A DNA stretch of 64,000 nt from contig JAFBJZ010000512.1 of assembly GCA_016785225.1 (NCBI GenBank), forward strand, positions 1,984,001 to 2,048,000. The letters run 5' to 3'. The notes under the pieces are model-generated. The model worked only from the letters and a program-made list of their open reading frames with translations, did not search any database and had not been told where the DNA came from. Position 1 is the stretch's first letter, and every line of letters begins with the position of its first letter. A program made the translations under genes and the position numbers. Positions 1 through 12,240 of the stretch are shown here, piece after piece. This DNA comes from Psettodes erumei (Eukaryota > Chordata > Actinopteri > Pleuronectiformes > Psettodidae).

Positions 1-3000
1 CGTACCGCGAATCAAAGGGCCGTGATCTCACATTCGTAAAAGGGTGACCACGTCTTCTCCACAACCCCACACCCAAGTGCAACAGGAAAATAGATGAGAT
101 TTGAATCCTTGTGCCGTGATAGCTAATTCCCTTCAGAGTAATCAAAGTTTTATGATGCACTTCAGGTAATGGCAATAATTTCTTTATTTATTTTTCTTTG
201 GAGCGATCTGACCAAATGTAGCAGGAGCGGCAGTGAATGCAAAACACAGACAGGTATTGCGTAGTAGCCCCCACCATTAGAAAATGAAAATTGGATATTA
301 AAATAGATTGTTCACCATTGGGAGCAGTCACTAATGGCCCACTTCCCACCTCCCAAGGCTCATTGGGTGTTTTCTTAAGAATGAGGTGTCAAATATTGTC
401 GGTTGATTTTTTTTCCCTCCTCACAGTGCACAATCACACCAGTGTGCAAATCTGTGGAAGTGAAAGCAGTAAATTCCAGCCATTACAAAGCATAGGAGAA
501 ATGATACCATGGTGAAATTCAGTTATAAAACTCTGCGTGAACTTGTAAAAGACAGAGATATCTACTGGGAGAAATGAGCAGCAAACTGCTTAATTAAAAT
601 AACCAGTTTATGCTTAAAAAGACAGACGTCTGTTTTCTCACATTAACCAGCATTGAAAAAAATAAGGTAAAAAAAAAAAACACGTCAGGAACCTGGCCTA
701 GTATACGATGATGAACGGAACAGTGCACAATAAGGAAATGCCGCTTGGGGACAATTTTCGTAGTGCTTCCAAGAAATGATTATATTACATTACTTTTTTC
801 TCGAGAAAGATAACACTCATATCAATTCTGGTCAGCCTCAATAAACCAAACAACCCCGAGCTACAGTGAAGATAAGACAAGGGGTGACGCACCGGTAATG
901 AAACTAATAAAATGGGATTTTACACCCCATGTGTGCTTATATCTTCTGTATTTCACACCTAAACAGCCTGCCCAGCTCTGATGTTTCACTTTCTACCCCA
1001 CACCCCGACTGCTGGCCTGCTTCTTTGACAAGAATCTTTTACATGCCCTCTATACAGTAAGTTAGTCATTGACAACTAAACGAGACACACAAGCTTTCAC
1101 ACAAACACAACCACAGTGGCAAGATGTCACGTTACCGCTGGTATCTGCAAAACGTGTTGCAAAACAAGAAAAAAATATCTTCACTGATAAACTTGAGGGG
1201 GATCGTCTACTTGCGACAGCAGCACATCCACACGCGCACAAACGCACAGGCCGTGTGTGTCACGTGTCTCATGTGCCCAGACAATGTCTGCAATCCAGCT
1301 GCAGCTCACACACGGGCCCCGTGCGTCATGTGTCTCAAGGAATCAGAATGTATGTCAAATGTGTCTCAGGTGACTCGGGTTCGGACTCCACTTAGTGGAG
1401 TGTGGAAACGGCAGCCGCAGCCAAAACATTAACAACACACACACGCACGACTTAGGGGAACAAGTGGGCTCAAAGGACCATAAAACCCACTCTGTGTTGT
1501 GATTGACAGGACCAAATCAATTGTGGGGATGAATTTACATTTACATGACATTGTACTGTATGTTAGCGGTTACCAATACTCTTCTTTTTTTGTCTCAGCA
1601 ACAATTTATTCATTACTCTCCGCTATTTTAGTCATTACACATTAATATTTAACCATTTCAACCACCATTCCTGTTAACTTGCCAACTAGTTTTCATGCGC
1701 CTCGACTGCGGTGTGTAGCGTGCTGTAAGCGTGGGTATTTTTTATTCAAATCAAAGCTAATTTATATTTTTGGATTCGTGAGCAATAGAGACACATTTCA
1801 GTGCCAAGTGTGAATGAGGCCCGCATATACACACACGCAGGTCATGTGAGGGAACTCTTGTGGCCTCTTTGTTGGGTCATGTGAAGGGGGGTGGGGGGGC
1901 TCAGTGCTGACTTGGTCCCCCTTCAAAACACTGACAGCTTTCATTGATCGCCAAATATCTCCTTTGCCAAGCTCAAGGTCATTTTATTCAATCCGACCTA
2001 CTTTGAGTGTAAACAAGTAATATGTGTGATTCTAGGGGGGGAAGGTGGAGCACCGGAGAGGTAAAGAAAGTGTGTTAATACGTCTCTCATCGGTGAGAGT
2101 GTGTGTAGTGTAGAAGGCGGACGCGGGGAGGACAGCGTGGCAGGGTAAATGATGGCAGTATTGATCTGCGATGTTCTTTTATAGCCCTGTCATGTCAGTT
2201 TAGCACCTTGGCAACACTTCGCTTTAGAGCTACATCAATACCAAACTCTGGCACTCAGCAGACAGAAAGAGACAGGCAGCAAGAGGCAGACGGAGGACGA
2301 GAGAGTAAATACCAACTGCAACACCAAGGACTCAAACGCTTTCCGGTTCTAAACCCTGAGAGTAAAGTGAGGACACAGACGTGTGGCGCTGAGAGCACGT
2401 TAGCTGCATGCCAGCGCCTGATTAGAGATAATCAAGATAATTCTAAATTATTTTACCTTGTGTTGAATGTCGAAGGAAGACTGACGTTGTGGCACTTTTT
2501 TTTCCTGTTGCGATGCTGGGTTGACAGTTACTACAAGTTAACTATAGTCGGAGACATCCTTGAAGGAATGAGCTATAAAGTTTTGGAGCAACAGCTTCCT
2601 GATTCTTTCAGTGAACTCCTTTAAGATCGCACATTGTTGAGTGGCAGTATGCCACAACTCGGAAACCAGGAAATGACCAAAAACAGAAAGAAGACTATGG
2701 CCATATGAATAAATAGTTTCGTTTAACCACTGATTCTACCGCCTGTCTTGTTATCACTTCATCTTTTTATTCATACACCCCTGCTGTGGATGTGTACAGA
2801 CTGTGTCGTGGTTGACATCTGTCTCTCACACCTGTTCCGTTTTGTTGCAGCTACACCTTCTTTTTTGGGCCTCTCGGGCGGTAACAAGACGTAAAAACAG
2901 CACTAAGATATTATCCATCACCTTCTGAAGCTGTTGTGGCGAACATGTCGTCGATCCCAACATCCAGCAGAGAAACGTTAGCCTGCATGGTTTTTTCTGG

Positions 3001-4065
3001 CCTCCCTACACGTACATATAAATCCTGTATTTACCCTCCCTTCAGCTCCGTTTTGGACCACAAATTCCTGGCACGAGTGTCTCTGTCCTGTGAAATGCTC
3101 TGTTATGTTCACCAGCTATACCCACTATCAGTGCTGGGCAGGGGTGTACTGTGGGTTTATCCAACCTTTTTTTTTTTTTTTAATACTGAAAACAGCTGGA
3201 AGAACTGCTCGAGCCGAGATTGATGAGAGGGGACCAAAACAGTAAACTGCAGGCCGTGAAGCTAAAGACAACAAGCTAAAAGACACTAAAACTCTCCTTT
3301 TAAAAGCAACGGGGAGCTGCAGAGTTCGGTGAAAATTCTCTGTGGGTTCGTCTCAGCACATTGCCTCTTTCACACACCATGTAGTCCTTTAATCTGCTCT
3401 TCATATAAAAAAATGTTTAGTGCAACATTCCTATTTGTGCATGAAGTTTGGCGAGCTCGCATCCGCTCAATTCCAGCGTAGCTGTGACTTAAATGTAAAA
3501 AAACTAAAAATAATGAGTGCGAGTTTAAAGCACTGTGGAACCTTCAGCTTTGAGTGTGCTTGCTTTTTCGGATGTAACTGCTGCTGCCTTTTTAACACGG
3601 GTACTGAAACGGCATTATACAGCAAAAACACAGGCAAAGTGCAAACGTTCATAACCACGAATTAAAGATCTGATTCTCCCCACCTGTTGTCAGTGATCGA
3701 GTGTCAAAAATGAGCTGCGATGGAGGCCGGCTGACTGCATTTCTGCAGTTGCTCTGATTGACTAACTGACACCTCTTGTTGGATAACTCTCGACTAAATG
3801 GTTTGGAAATTGGGTCCCACCGATGCTCTAATTCTGTTTGGTGAAGCAGAAAATGAACCTTGTTTGTATTATCTGATAGCCACTAACTACTGGATTTCAG
3901 TTGCTGAAAACAAAACATGCAAGCATCTATTTCTATGGCACGGCACCTGTACTCAAATCACCTCTGGGGTTTGATCAGCTTGTTTGGATCTGTGTGGATT
4001 TATGGACTATTTCAGTGTTCTGTGCCTGTTGTAGGTGTTGGTGTGTGTTTGTGAGCGATACTGAC
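1..4065 (-). other. slc12a9: Non-coding stretch, presumably slc12a9 intron 6
   Basis: This stretch follows the donor of slc12a9 exon 6 in the gene's direction of reading. The next coding segment expected from the family (the loop after the CDR motif and the following membrane helices) is not found here on either strand. The open frames present are AT-rich or low in complexity and match nothing I know. The simplest reading is a large intron whose 3' end lies beyond the left edge. A CA-rich patch at about 1430-1450, loosely repeated GTGTCTCA words at about 1260-1370 and a T-run near 3167-3181 are the only local features seen. Confidence 0.6.
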
Positions 4066-7000
4066 CGGTCACAGGAGCATGCCACCAGCACGCTCAGCAA
4101 GTTGTAGATGATGAAGGTGAAGATGACGGCTGTGATGGTGCCACGGGGGATGGAATAGCTGGGGTTCTTCAGGTCACCTGGAAGTCACGCGTTTACTCGA
4201 TCATCACAGGCAGCTGACCGGCTCGCAAACACACACATAAACATACACAGCTTGCCTCCCCTACCTGACATGTTAGAACCAGCCATGATGCCTGTGCAGC
4301 CGTTAAACATCACAGCGAAAACGGTGGCAAAGGTCATCGTAGTTCCAGTTGTGTAATCCACAGTGTAGTCAGCTGCAGAGAGAGAGAAAAGAACAGATAA
4401 ATCCCCGCAGCTGCGCATTCATCAGCACCAACAGTCTTCCGACAGCAAATGAAATCTGGTTTGCTGGCACACACTTCCTCTGTACCCGCTCGCTACTAAA
4501 CGTCATTATGTTTTACCGCGTTAAAAACTTTGAGTTGAGAACTTTTGTGCTGTCCATAATTTAACAGCTGAAGTTGCAGTTATATTTCTAAACACTCACA
4601 TTTAAGAGTATGAATCAAAATGTGTGAAAGTAACCAGAGACGTAGACTTGTACTGCACTCCACTCTTCTCTTGACTTTAATACATTAATAATATTTTCAA
4701 TGAAATATGTAACATGAACCATAATAATTGTAAATGTTGCTATGTGTGTGTGTTTGCATTCTATCTCGTTAGAACTTGGGGTAATCCAAAGCTTGCTGTG
4801 TGTAATAGTTCTCACGAGTGCTTGGGTGCGTGCCCCAAGTTACAGCAATTAGCTTAGTAATCATGTGTTTGGATATAAATCCCTGCAAAAAGCAGAGCGG
4901 GGGGCTCGGTTAGTTTTCCCTGGGCAGAAGAAGAAGCGGAGAAAATGTACAAACATCTAATTACAGGTCAGTCAGAAAGTCTGTCCTCTGCCAACAGTGC
5001 AGGTATCTTTTAGAAAAATTAAGGCACGCATCGGCGGCAACACGGCAAAGCACTCACTGCTGCCAGAAAGCCACCGGTTCAATCCTCAGCACGCTGAGTT
5101 CATCTTTATTAATGGGTGGGAAGCCAGTGGGGGATCACATCTCCGCCTTACCCTGCAGGTTCCCAAGCAGCGTGTCCAGCTTGAAGCCAGTAAAGTTGGC
5201 CGTGGTGGGCAACGCTGGGCCTGTTCCATTTTGCGTGGGGTTGACTTTGGCAGAACTGGGCAGGCTGATGGTGCGGGGCCACACGGCGAAGAAGCTGATG
5301 AAGATGGTGCCCAGGACGAACATGACCACCACAAAGATGATGAAGGTGGCCTTGGCGTAGATGTGGGCTCCCACCAGGCACACCAGAAGGCAAAGCAGGG
5401 CGATGGCTGTGGCGTAAAGCAGAGCCCACCAGTAGCCTGACGGCAGGACCTGGTATGAAGCAGTGGCCAGAGTGCCGTCTAGCAGAAGTCCAGCGGAGGG
5501 TCGTGAGGGGAAAAACATGAATAAAAAATATTTGTTAATTCCCATTCACAGAATATGTTCAAGAGCATAATGCTATGAGACAGAATTGGAATCGGTTCAT
5601 TCTTAAAGCTTTTACAAACAGCTTTTCACAGGAAAGAGCAATAAAGACTCTCTTTCAGTCTAAATACCATTTAAATGCTTCATTCACCCAGGAGTCTTTT
5701 CTTTTCTGCGTGACCTGGTGGCATTTTACAAGCTGTTAAAATTTAACTTACCCTCTGGCACTCCAAAGGTGCCCAAAATGGCTTCGACCAGACCCAGCAC
5801 ATACAGGGCACTGCCACACACATTAGCCAGGAAGAACATGATTCCGATGCTGCCGCCAAACTCCGGACCCAGCGCTCGGCTGATCATGTCTGAGTGAAGT
5901 TAAGGTGAAGTACGCTTGCTCTGTGCGGATACACTGCAAAAACAGGTGTGTGTGCATTTATTTTCTGATAGAAAAAAATATTTGAGTTTCAGATCTTGAA
6001 ATCAGTGACATGAGAGCAGGTTCAATGGATTTGTCTTTTACAAGGGTCAAGATTAGACATAGGTTTAGGATAGGGGTCACAAATAGAAATGGCTTAAAGA
6101 AAGTACCATCAAAATAAAGTTGGCCTAAACATGATAATTGTGTGTGAACACACCACTGACTGTGTCTTTATCATGACCAAAATATTATGGCATATGGGCA
6201 AACAAAAACTGACAGTGTGCTGCACAGTTATGGCACATGATCCATGCTGATGTACTGTACAACTTTAATATAATCATCTGCAACAGGTCGCAACCGCGAA
6301 CAACTGAACGTCAAGGAGACAAAACCGTCTAAATGTACTGCACGTGTCAATGCATGTCTTTCCAGTTAAAAACGTTAGCTGACACACCCTTTGTCAGATA
6401 AACATATATATCATCTCATAAATAGCACTGATTGGGGTTGTTTCCTGGCAGAGAGGCAATCCCAGTATTTTACAGTCTTCTAGTGCAGTTAGTGAACAAA
6501 TCAGTCTCCATTCAGTGTCACAGACAATGCTCGACTGAAACAAAGGCACTGCCTGTCTTTGTTCAGAGCAGCGAAGGGCGTGTGTGCTCTCTGTTGACAT
6601 CTTGACAAGTGACGACGTCACTGATGCCGCGCAGACTGTCACGTATCGGCGTCACGCGGAAGAGGATACAGTAGGCTCCCCCTGCGTCCAGGGCTCCATT
6701 GGTGGAAATCGCACAGACCGACAGCACCGTCATACAGATGATGAAGTAGGCCACCAAAAACATGGCAATAGCTTGGTACAGTCCGGACTGGCCCACTACG
6801 AATCCTAGGCAGACAGAAAACAAAGACAGTCATACAAAACAGCGAGGAGCAGCTGGTTGAAAGCAGAACTTCGGGCTGGACAGTAACGTCAATGTGGTTG
6901 AAGAGGGAAGCTGAACTTTCCCTGGAAGAGTCCAAACACAAAAATGACTCATCGCAACAAAATGTGGAATACATTAGAATTACATCACATCCGGATTGTC

Positions 7001-7733
7001 TGTTTTGGAAAGACAAAACCACCCCCACAGATAACTATCCCTTATCCTTCTTTTAATTGTTTAAGACTTGTATATAAAATATCCTGAACTGTCTGTCGTC
7101 CAGTGTTTGTGGACATTTGTATCACGGCTGCAGTCTTCAAAGATTCATTACACCTCAATGCCTGGCACGATGTGTAACATTACACAGTAAAAGCTTACTC
7201 GTGAGGATGGCTGAGGATGATGATGTTGACGTGCACAAAATTCATGTTCAGAATTTGGATGTTCAGATCACTTTGCAGTAAAAAGGGAGCGAACCAATCG
7301 CTGCATCCCAAATCCACGTTACATTCTGACAGGTTTTTAGTATGTAGCTTGTTCCCATTAGAAAAGCTACAAAATAAAACATACCAGGTTTAGGAAGACG
7401 GCAGTTTATCCATAGATATAAATGTATAAATATTTTGGGTTTGTTTGGGGTTTTTTAAGTATTAACTTTGTTTTACATTAATGGTAATTTAAGCTGATTT
7501 TAAGAAGTTTTAATTTAAAATACCACAAAAATTTAATCTGATCTGTACTGCGGTTCAGGAAGCCGCGACAACAGATGTATACTGACAGTTTTATTTCACA
7601 GATTTCCCGCAGCCGTCTCTTCATCCGCGAGGGTTGTGACTGGCTGGTAAACTTAACGCAGTTTCACTTCCACAATGACAGCGCCGTTATTTCCTGCGTA
7701 CAGTGAGGATAGCAATCGGCGCTCAAAGATAGC

Positions 7734-7798
<65 letters not shown>

Positions 7799-8969
7799 AG
7801 TCCGTGCGCTGTGTGCGTCCACTGCACAGCAGCTGACATCTCACGAGACAGTGGGTCGGGTGGGGATTTGCAGGAGGTAAAAAAAAAAAATGGGAGAAAC
7901 GGTGCGTCTCAACATCAGTGGCCTCAAACGTAAATCCTTGGATCGCATGACATTATGATTACGAGCTTCGCATTAGCAGTCTTTCACGGGAAAAGGGAAC
8001 TTCGTCTGCACCAAAAGTACTTTCTTAAACTTTTTCAGCCTTAAACTCACGTAATATTAGTAAAATGACAAAAAAAAAATCTCTAAATGAAGTAGTTCTT
8101 CTGCCCCCACGACAAGATGAAGCGTTTGACCAGTGGAAACCAGGAAGTCACACTTTCCTACAGATACTTCGAGGAAAACGTGATGTGCTCCGTTTTGGAT
8201 AACTTCGATATTGAAAGCCGTAATAAGGCGTAATAAGCGCACCCTTTTCCAGCTGCAGTTAAACTTCTGGAGAGATTTTTTTCGGTTGTTGTGCATAAAA
8301 ATCGAAACTAAAGAATAATCTGGTCAAACATTCATTACCCAGCAAATGTGAATATGAAAGGAAAGGCTCTCCTGCTCACTGAGAGAATTCATCCGCCTCT
8401 TATTAGCTGGTACCACATGGGAGAGAGGGGGTTGGTGTTCAGTGCAGGTGTGTGTGCAAAAGCACAAGTGAATTAATTGAATCTACCTCTTCACAAACAC
8501 AACTTTCTATAGTAGTTTTTACACTACTCACGAGTGTCCTCTTTGTTTATACTCATCGAAAAAGAAAGTAAAACAAGTGAAACCAGAAACACCTGATGGT
8601 TGGCCAGTGTCTCCTAACATGCAACAGTTGTAAACCTTTTATGAATTATTATGAATGTGGCATTAAAACCATGGGGTTTTGGCTCGCCGTGTGGTTCCAC
8701 AGTCCCAAAACGGTGCGCGCTCATTTACGTGCACATCACCGGCACTCACCTATTCTGAGGAAGACGACCACGCTGAACATCGACAGCAAGGTAGGGATGA
8801 CTACGCCGAAGAAGGTGGAGAGTTTCTTTGGTTGCGGCTGATGGGCGGACCTCCTCCTGGGGCTGCCCGGGTGCTGCTCCGGGGCCTGACCGGCCGGAGG
8901 TGAACGCTGGCCGGATTCATTGACGCTGGCCGAGAGGCGGTAGTGGAGAAGCGGAGTCCGCTCTGTCAT
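4066..8969 (-). CDS. slc12a9: Solute carrier family 12 member 9, 5' part (partial)
   Basis: This is a cation-chloride-cotransporter family membrane protein; recent work on mammalian SLC12A9 points to lysosomal ammonium-chloride transport. The exons on the minus strand are 8969-8750, 6804-6670, 5889-5752, 5478-5152, 4372-4265 and 4177-4066. All junctions are GT..AG and phases match throughout, giving 346 codons plus two bases. The start MTERTPLLHYRL resembles the family's short N-terminus. It is followed by KLSTFFGVVIPTLLSMFSVV (TM1), then the signature GGAYYMISRALGPEFGGSIG across the exon 2/3 junction. An extracellular loop carries NGT and NFT sequons, followed by DYTTG, FNGCTGIMAGSNMSG and DLKNPSYSIPRGT. 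The last residues are CSCDR. About six hydrophobic helices are covered. The other half of the protein (more helices and the C-terminal domain) is outside the window. Two family hallmarks and collinear order make the identification firm. Confidence 0.93.
5020..5115. repeat. Decayed tRNA-derived SINE-like fragment
   Basis: This sits in slc12a9 intron 4, next to exon 4. It contains GGCGGCAACACGG, then AGCACTCACTGCTGCC, then GGTTCAATCC, in the order expected of the tRNA-like head of teleost SINEs. The last word matches an RNA polymerase III B box. The A-box half is degenerate and no intact tail or target-site duplication is seen, so this would be an old remnant. A chance resemblance is possible. 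Confidence 0.35.
7739..7797. repeat. (TG)n microsatellite
   Basis: About 59 bases of uninterrupted TG dinucleotide in slc12a9 intron 1. It is pure enough to be polymorphic in length. Confidence 0.97.
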
Positions 8970-10230
8970 GGTGAAACCTGCCTTTGGACAAGCTTCACAA
9001 CTTCATAAAATAAAGCGGCGAATAGCGTCACTACGAGCCGATACCACAGCTTTGCTTTAGCTATCTGTCTGACTGTATTTTGACAGTATTCTCCACGCGT
9101 TAACACATTTGTCCAGTGTGTTTTTTTGCCCCAGAAGTCTGTAAAGGTTTATCAGTGACGCGTCCTGAACACCGACTGGTTAAAAAAAATCTATCTTACC
9201 TCGCTACATTGCTACGCAGTTCCGTGCTTCGGTTATTAAGAAACTCACTGAAAACAGAACCACCGCAGTAAACTTAAGTAATAAAACGAGCAGTCCCTTT
9301 GTAGCATTAGGATGCCAGTTAGAAGTCCACATGAGCTTCCCACACCTAGCCTCTGTGCCTCTGAATAATTTCCTCGTACAACTATTGAATAGAGTTATCA
9401 TGTGATGTACAAAGATTAAGTCGCCGCAATCACAGTCAGAGCTTCCGGTTATAACTTCCAGTATAAGAGCTACTAACGCGCTAGTACGATGCTTTTAATT
9501 CGGCAAAAATTGCATTTTATCATAACTATAAGGCAGTTAAGGCAGACCCAGTTGTTGTTATTGCAAATAATATATATATATATATGCCAATCATACAGTA
9601 ACATAAAAAGCATCTGTACAACAACGTGTTCAGCTCTAAGCAGTTCATCGATGGGCTGCCATAGTAGCTTTACTACCCAGAAAGTATTCCGAGCCACTGT
9701 CAAGCCAGTTATCTTATATTCACCAATACAAGGACCAGCGCTTGAGAAACAACGCTTACATGTTCGTATTGTACGCACTGGTCTTCTTTTGGTGATAAAT
9801 CGTATTATTTCCGGTTGTGTCTTGTCTGTCTCTCTGTGAATTGACCAAACAGTCGTCTCGGTTCCCGTGTTTCCCGTGATGTTTCCAATTCGTTGCCAGA
9901 GCTGTAGCTTTGGGTCATATGATCAAGTTGGCCGGGTAAATTAGGGCGCCGTATTCTTCCGGCTACCTATAAGCTGCATCAATATCTTCCAGGAGCGAAG
10001 TGTTGCCAAGCTTCTTTAGATTTACCAGCTCGAATCATCAACATGTTCTCTTCTTTCACTTCTGTATAAGTATTCTTTATTTATATAAGAAAAAAACTGC
10101 AACACTTGTTGTTCGCATTGAGGCTTTTATTTTGAAAGTTATCACCAGTTTAACACTAATGAGAAAAACGAACCAAATAATGTATTGTAGTTCAACAATA
10201 TAATGGCCCACTTTTCTTCCGGACATTCTA
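8970..10230 (-). promoter_or_regulatory. slc12a9: Probable slc12a9 5' UTR and promoter region
   Basis: This is the sequence directly upstream of the slc12a9 start codon. No TATA box is evident. Four CCGGAA cores (ETS-type, seen as TTCCGG on the plus strand) occur near 9448, 9811, 9959 and 10219. One TCATGTGA word (an M-box type site for MiT/TFE bHLH-zip factors) lies at 9398-9405. The transcription start cannot be placed from sequence alone. The motifs are short, so their function is inference. No coding region is supported here. Confidence 0.4.
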
Positions 10231-10269
10231 AAGCCCTCCCCAGTGAATAAATCATTATTGTTGACATAT

Positions 10270-10334
10270 ACTGCAGCATTAATACATACATATATACATA
10301 CATACATACATCTTAAAACACACACAAACACACA

Positions 10335-10369
<35 letters not shown>
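10270..10369. repeat. (CATA)n and (CA)n microsatellites
   Basis: A CATA/TATA-rich tract at about 10283-10311 is followed by an interrupted then pure CA tract at about 10318-10368. It lies in the slc12a9-thpo intergenic interval. Confidence 0.95.
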
Positions 10370-10372
<3 letters not shown>

Positions 10373-12139
10373 CATACAAAATCTATTTTAAAATAATGCA
10401 GAAAAATAAAATTATCTTTGGTCTTTCTCCATTGACATTTCCTCAAATTAAACCTTAAATTTTGTAAATCTGTATTATAGTAGTATAGTTTGTTTGCTAC
10501 ACAGTATTCAGTTACCTTTCACATCATCAACATTTAACTGGCAGGAAATACTTCAGCACAGTTACAAAGTGCATTGTTACTGTCTCTGTTTCATAGTTTC
10601 AAGATCTAATTTGCATCTTAATATTTGGATTTCTTCTTTTCCTCCTTCAATTTTCCCGATTTCCATGTGAGCACATCCTTGCGTTAACCCTACACAGAGC
10701 ACCCCCCACACACACACACACAAGGCGCCCACAGAGGGCGCTACAGTCCTAGTTTTGTTCATACAACGCAAGAAGCAGTTCGACCAACAAGATGCAGTGC
10801 CCACACTGTGTTTTTTGGTTCTAGTGTAAACAGAATGAGACACAACATGCTGGTCGATTGCACAGCTACATTTACTTCTGTGGAAGTATGACTCATGTGT
10901 TGGTTTTAACACAGAGGCAGCAAGGAAAAAACCATTCAATTGCAACTTTCATTCATATCACTATTTCTTGATAGTGGCACATACGTAACTGGCACTAACA
11001 GCGAGCTGCTCAATATTACCTTGTAAAGACAATGACTTCACTTCATGTGTTCAATGTTATTATTGTTGACCTTTGAATTTAAAAAGGCACAGTACAAACC
11101 CTTTCACTTGAGTTCAAAAAATGTTAAGTGAAGTGGTGCATGTATTTGTATCTTTTGTCTTTTGTGTTTTTGGAATGGCAATGCAAATCTGTTTCTCTGT
11201 CAGCTGGGAAGTTGGCCTCTGCAGTCCATATTACATAGACATTTATGGTCCTCAGTCCTGTGACTTTGGAAATCCCTTCACTTTTTCTCTCATGATTGTT
11301 ACTGTGCCAGGTGTTGGCACTGCTGCCGGGAGTGGAAATAAAGTAGAATAAACAACATAAGAATCCACCAACATTCCCTCTTCCTTTCTGTGGACATATT
11401 GCCTTTTCATAGACTTTCTCACTATGAAAAGTTCTCCAAAAAAACTCCCTCCCTAGGAGTTTTTATCACATTTAACTCAAAATTATTTCTTCGTCTTTTG
11501 GCGAAACCACTCACAACCCATCCACTACTAGCTATGGAGTGATTTAGGAAAATTCTCAGAGCAGCTTTGAGCAAGAAAAGGACAGAAATAATTAGTCTTA
11601 GTTAGGGAGTGTGGCTGACCCCCTTGCTAGGATGTATTCTTTAAAAGATGTGATTGGTTTATCTAAAATATTTGAAAACACACATATTAGCCTGCTCACA
11701 TGCTCGTAGTGGTTTTCTATATTTACTCATATTTATTTACCACAGGTATCATTTTAGTTCATCTATATTATACAAATGTAGACAAATGATCCAGCATTCA
11801 TCCGTTTCTATGACTGCTGGTCAGTCTATACAAGCAGCCGACCTGTAAATCTACCATAAGTCTACAAACAAGCAAACAAAATGGGTGTCATTATACAGAG
11901 CTGAGGGCTGTACCACTTAAAACTGCTGGTGAAGTTAAATAACTTAAAGACACCATTTTCTCGTCCTCCCTACACTTAACAGTTTTCACCTTAGGAGCTC
12001 TCTTAAGGGCTTAGATGTTTGTGATCAACTTTCATTTTTTCTATACTCTGGTTGCAGTCAGAAATTCTTAGAAAGCATCATATAATTCTAAGAATTTACT
12101 CAACGTTTCATCACAAGGAGCCCCCTCTTTGTATTAAGT
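10370..12139. other. Intergenic sequence between slc12a9 and thpo
   Basis: About 1.8 kb downstream of thpo (minus strand) and upstream of slc12a9. There is a short CACA run near 10707-10722. Several open frames of 60-120 codons occur on both strands, but none shows a recognisable domain, plausible splice partners or codon bias. I see no supported gene or RNA. Confidence 0.6.
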
Positions 12140-12145
12140 TTTATT
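12140..12145 (-). terminator. thpo: Candidate thpo poly(A) signal
   Basis: AATAAA on the minus strand (TTTATT on plus), about 95 bases beyond the thpo stop codon. It is the first canonical hexamer after the CDS apart from one overlapping the stop codon itself. It implies a short 3' UTR. Confidence 0.5.
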
Positions 12146-12240
12146 TAATGTGGCTCCTGATGTCTAGTTGTGCCTTCAATAAGTTCAAAGTCAACAATCA
12201 GCATAAATACACATTTCCATTTGATAAATTAACCTCAGGC

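Noticed and set aside
2208..2624. 138-codon open frame on the plus strand
   Set aside because: It begins at a TTG, has no recognisable domain, no splice context and low-complexity pieces; it lies within the presumed slc12a9 intron.
5020..5115. Functional tRNA gene
   Set aside because: A B-box-like word is present but there is no matching A box, cloverleaf or acceptor-stem pairing; it fits better as a SINE remnant.
4997..5440. Overlapping plus-strand open frames across slc12a9 exon 4
   Set aside because: They are antisense shadows of the real minus-strand exon with its transmembrane segments.
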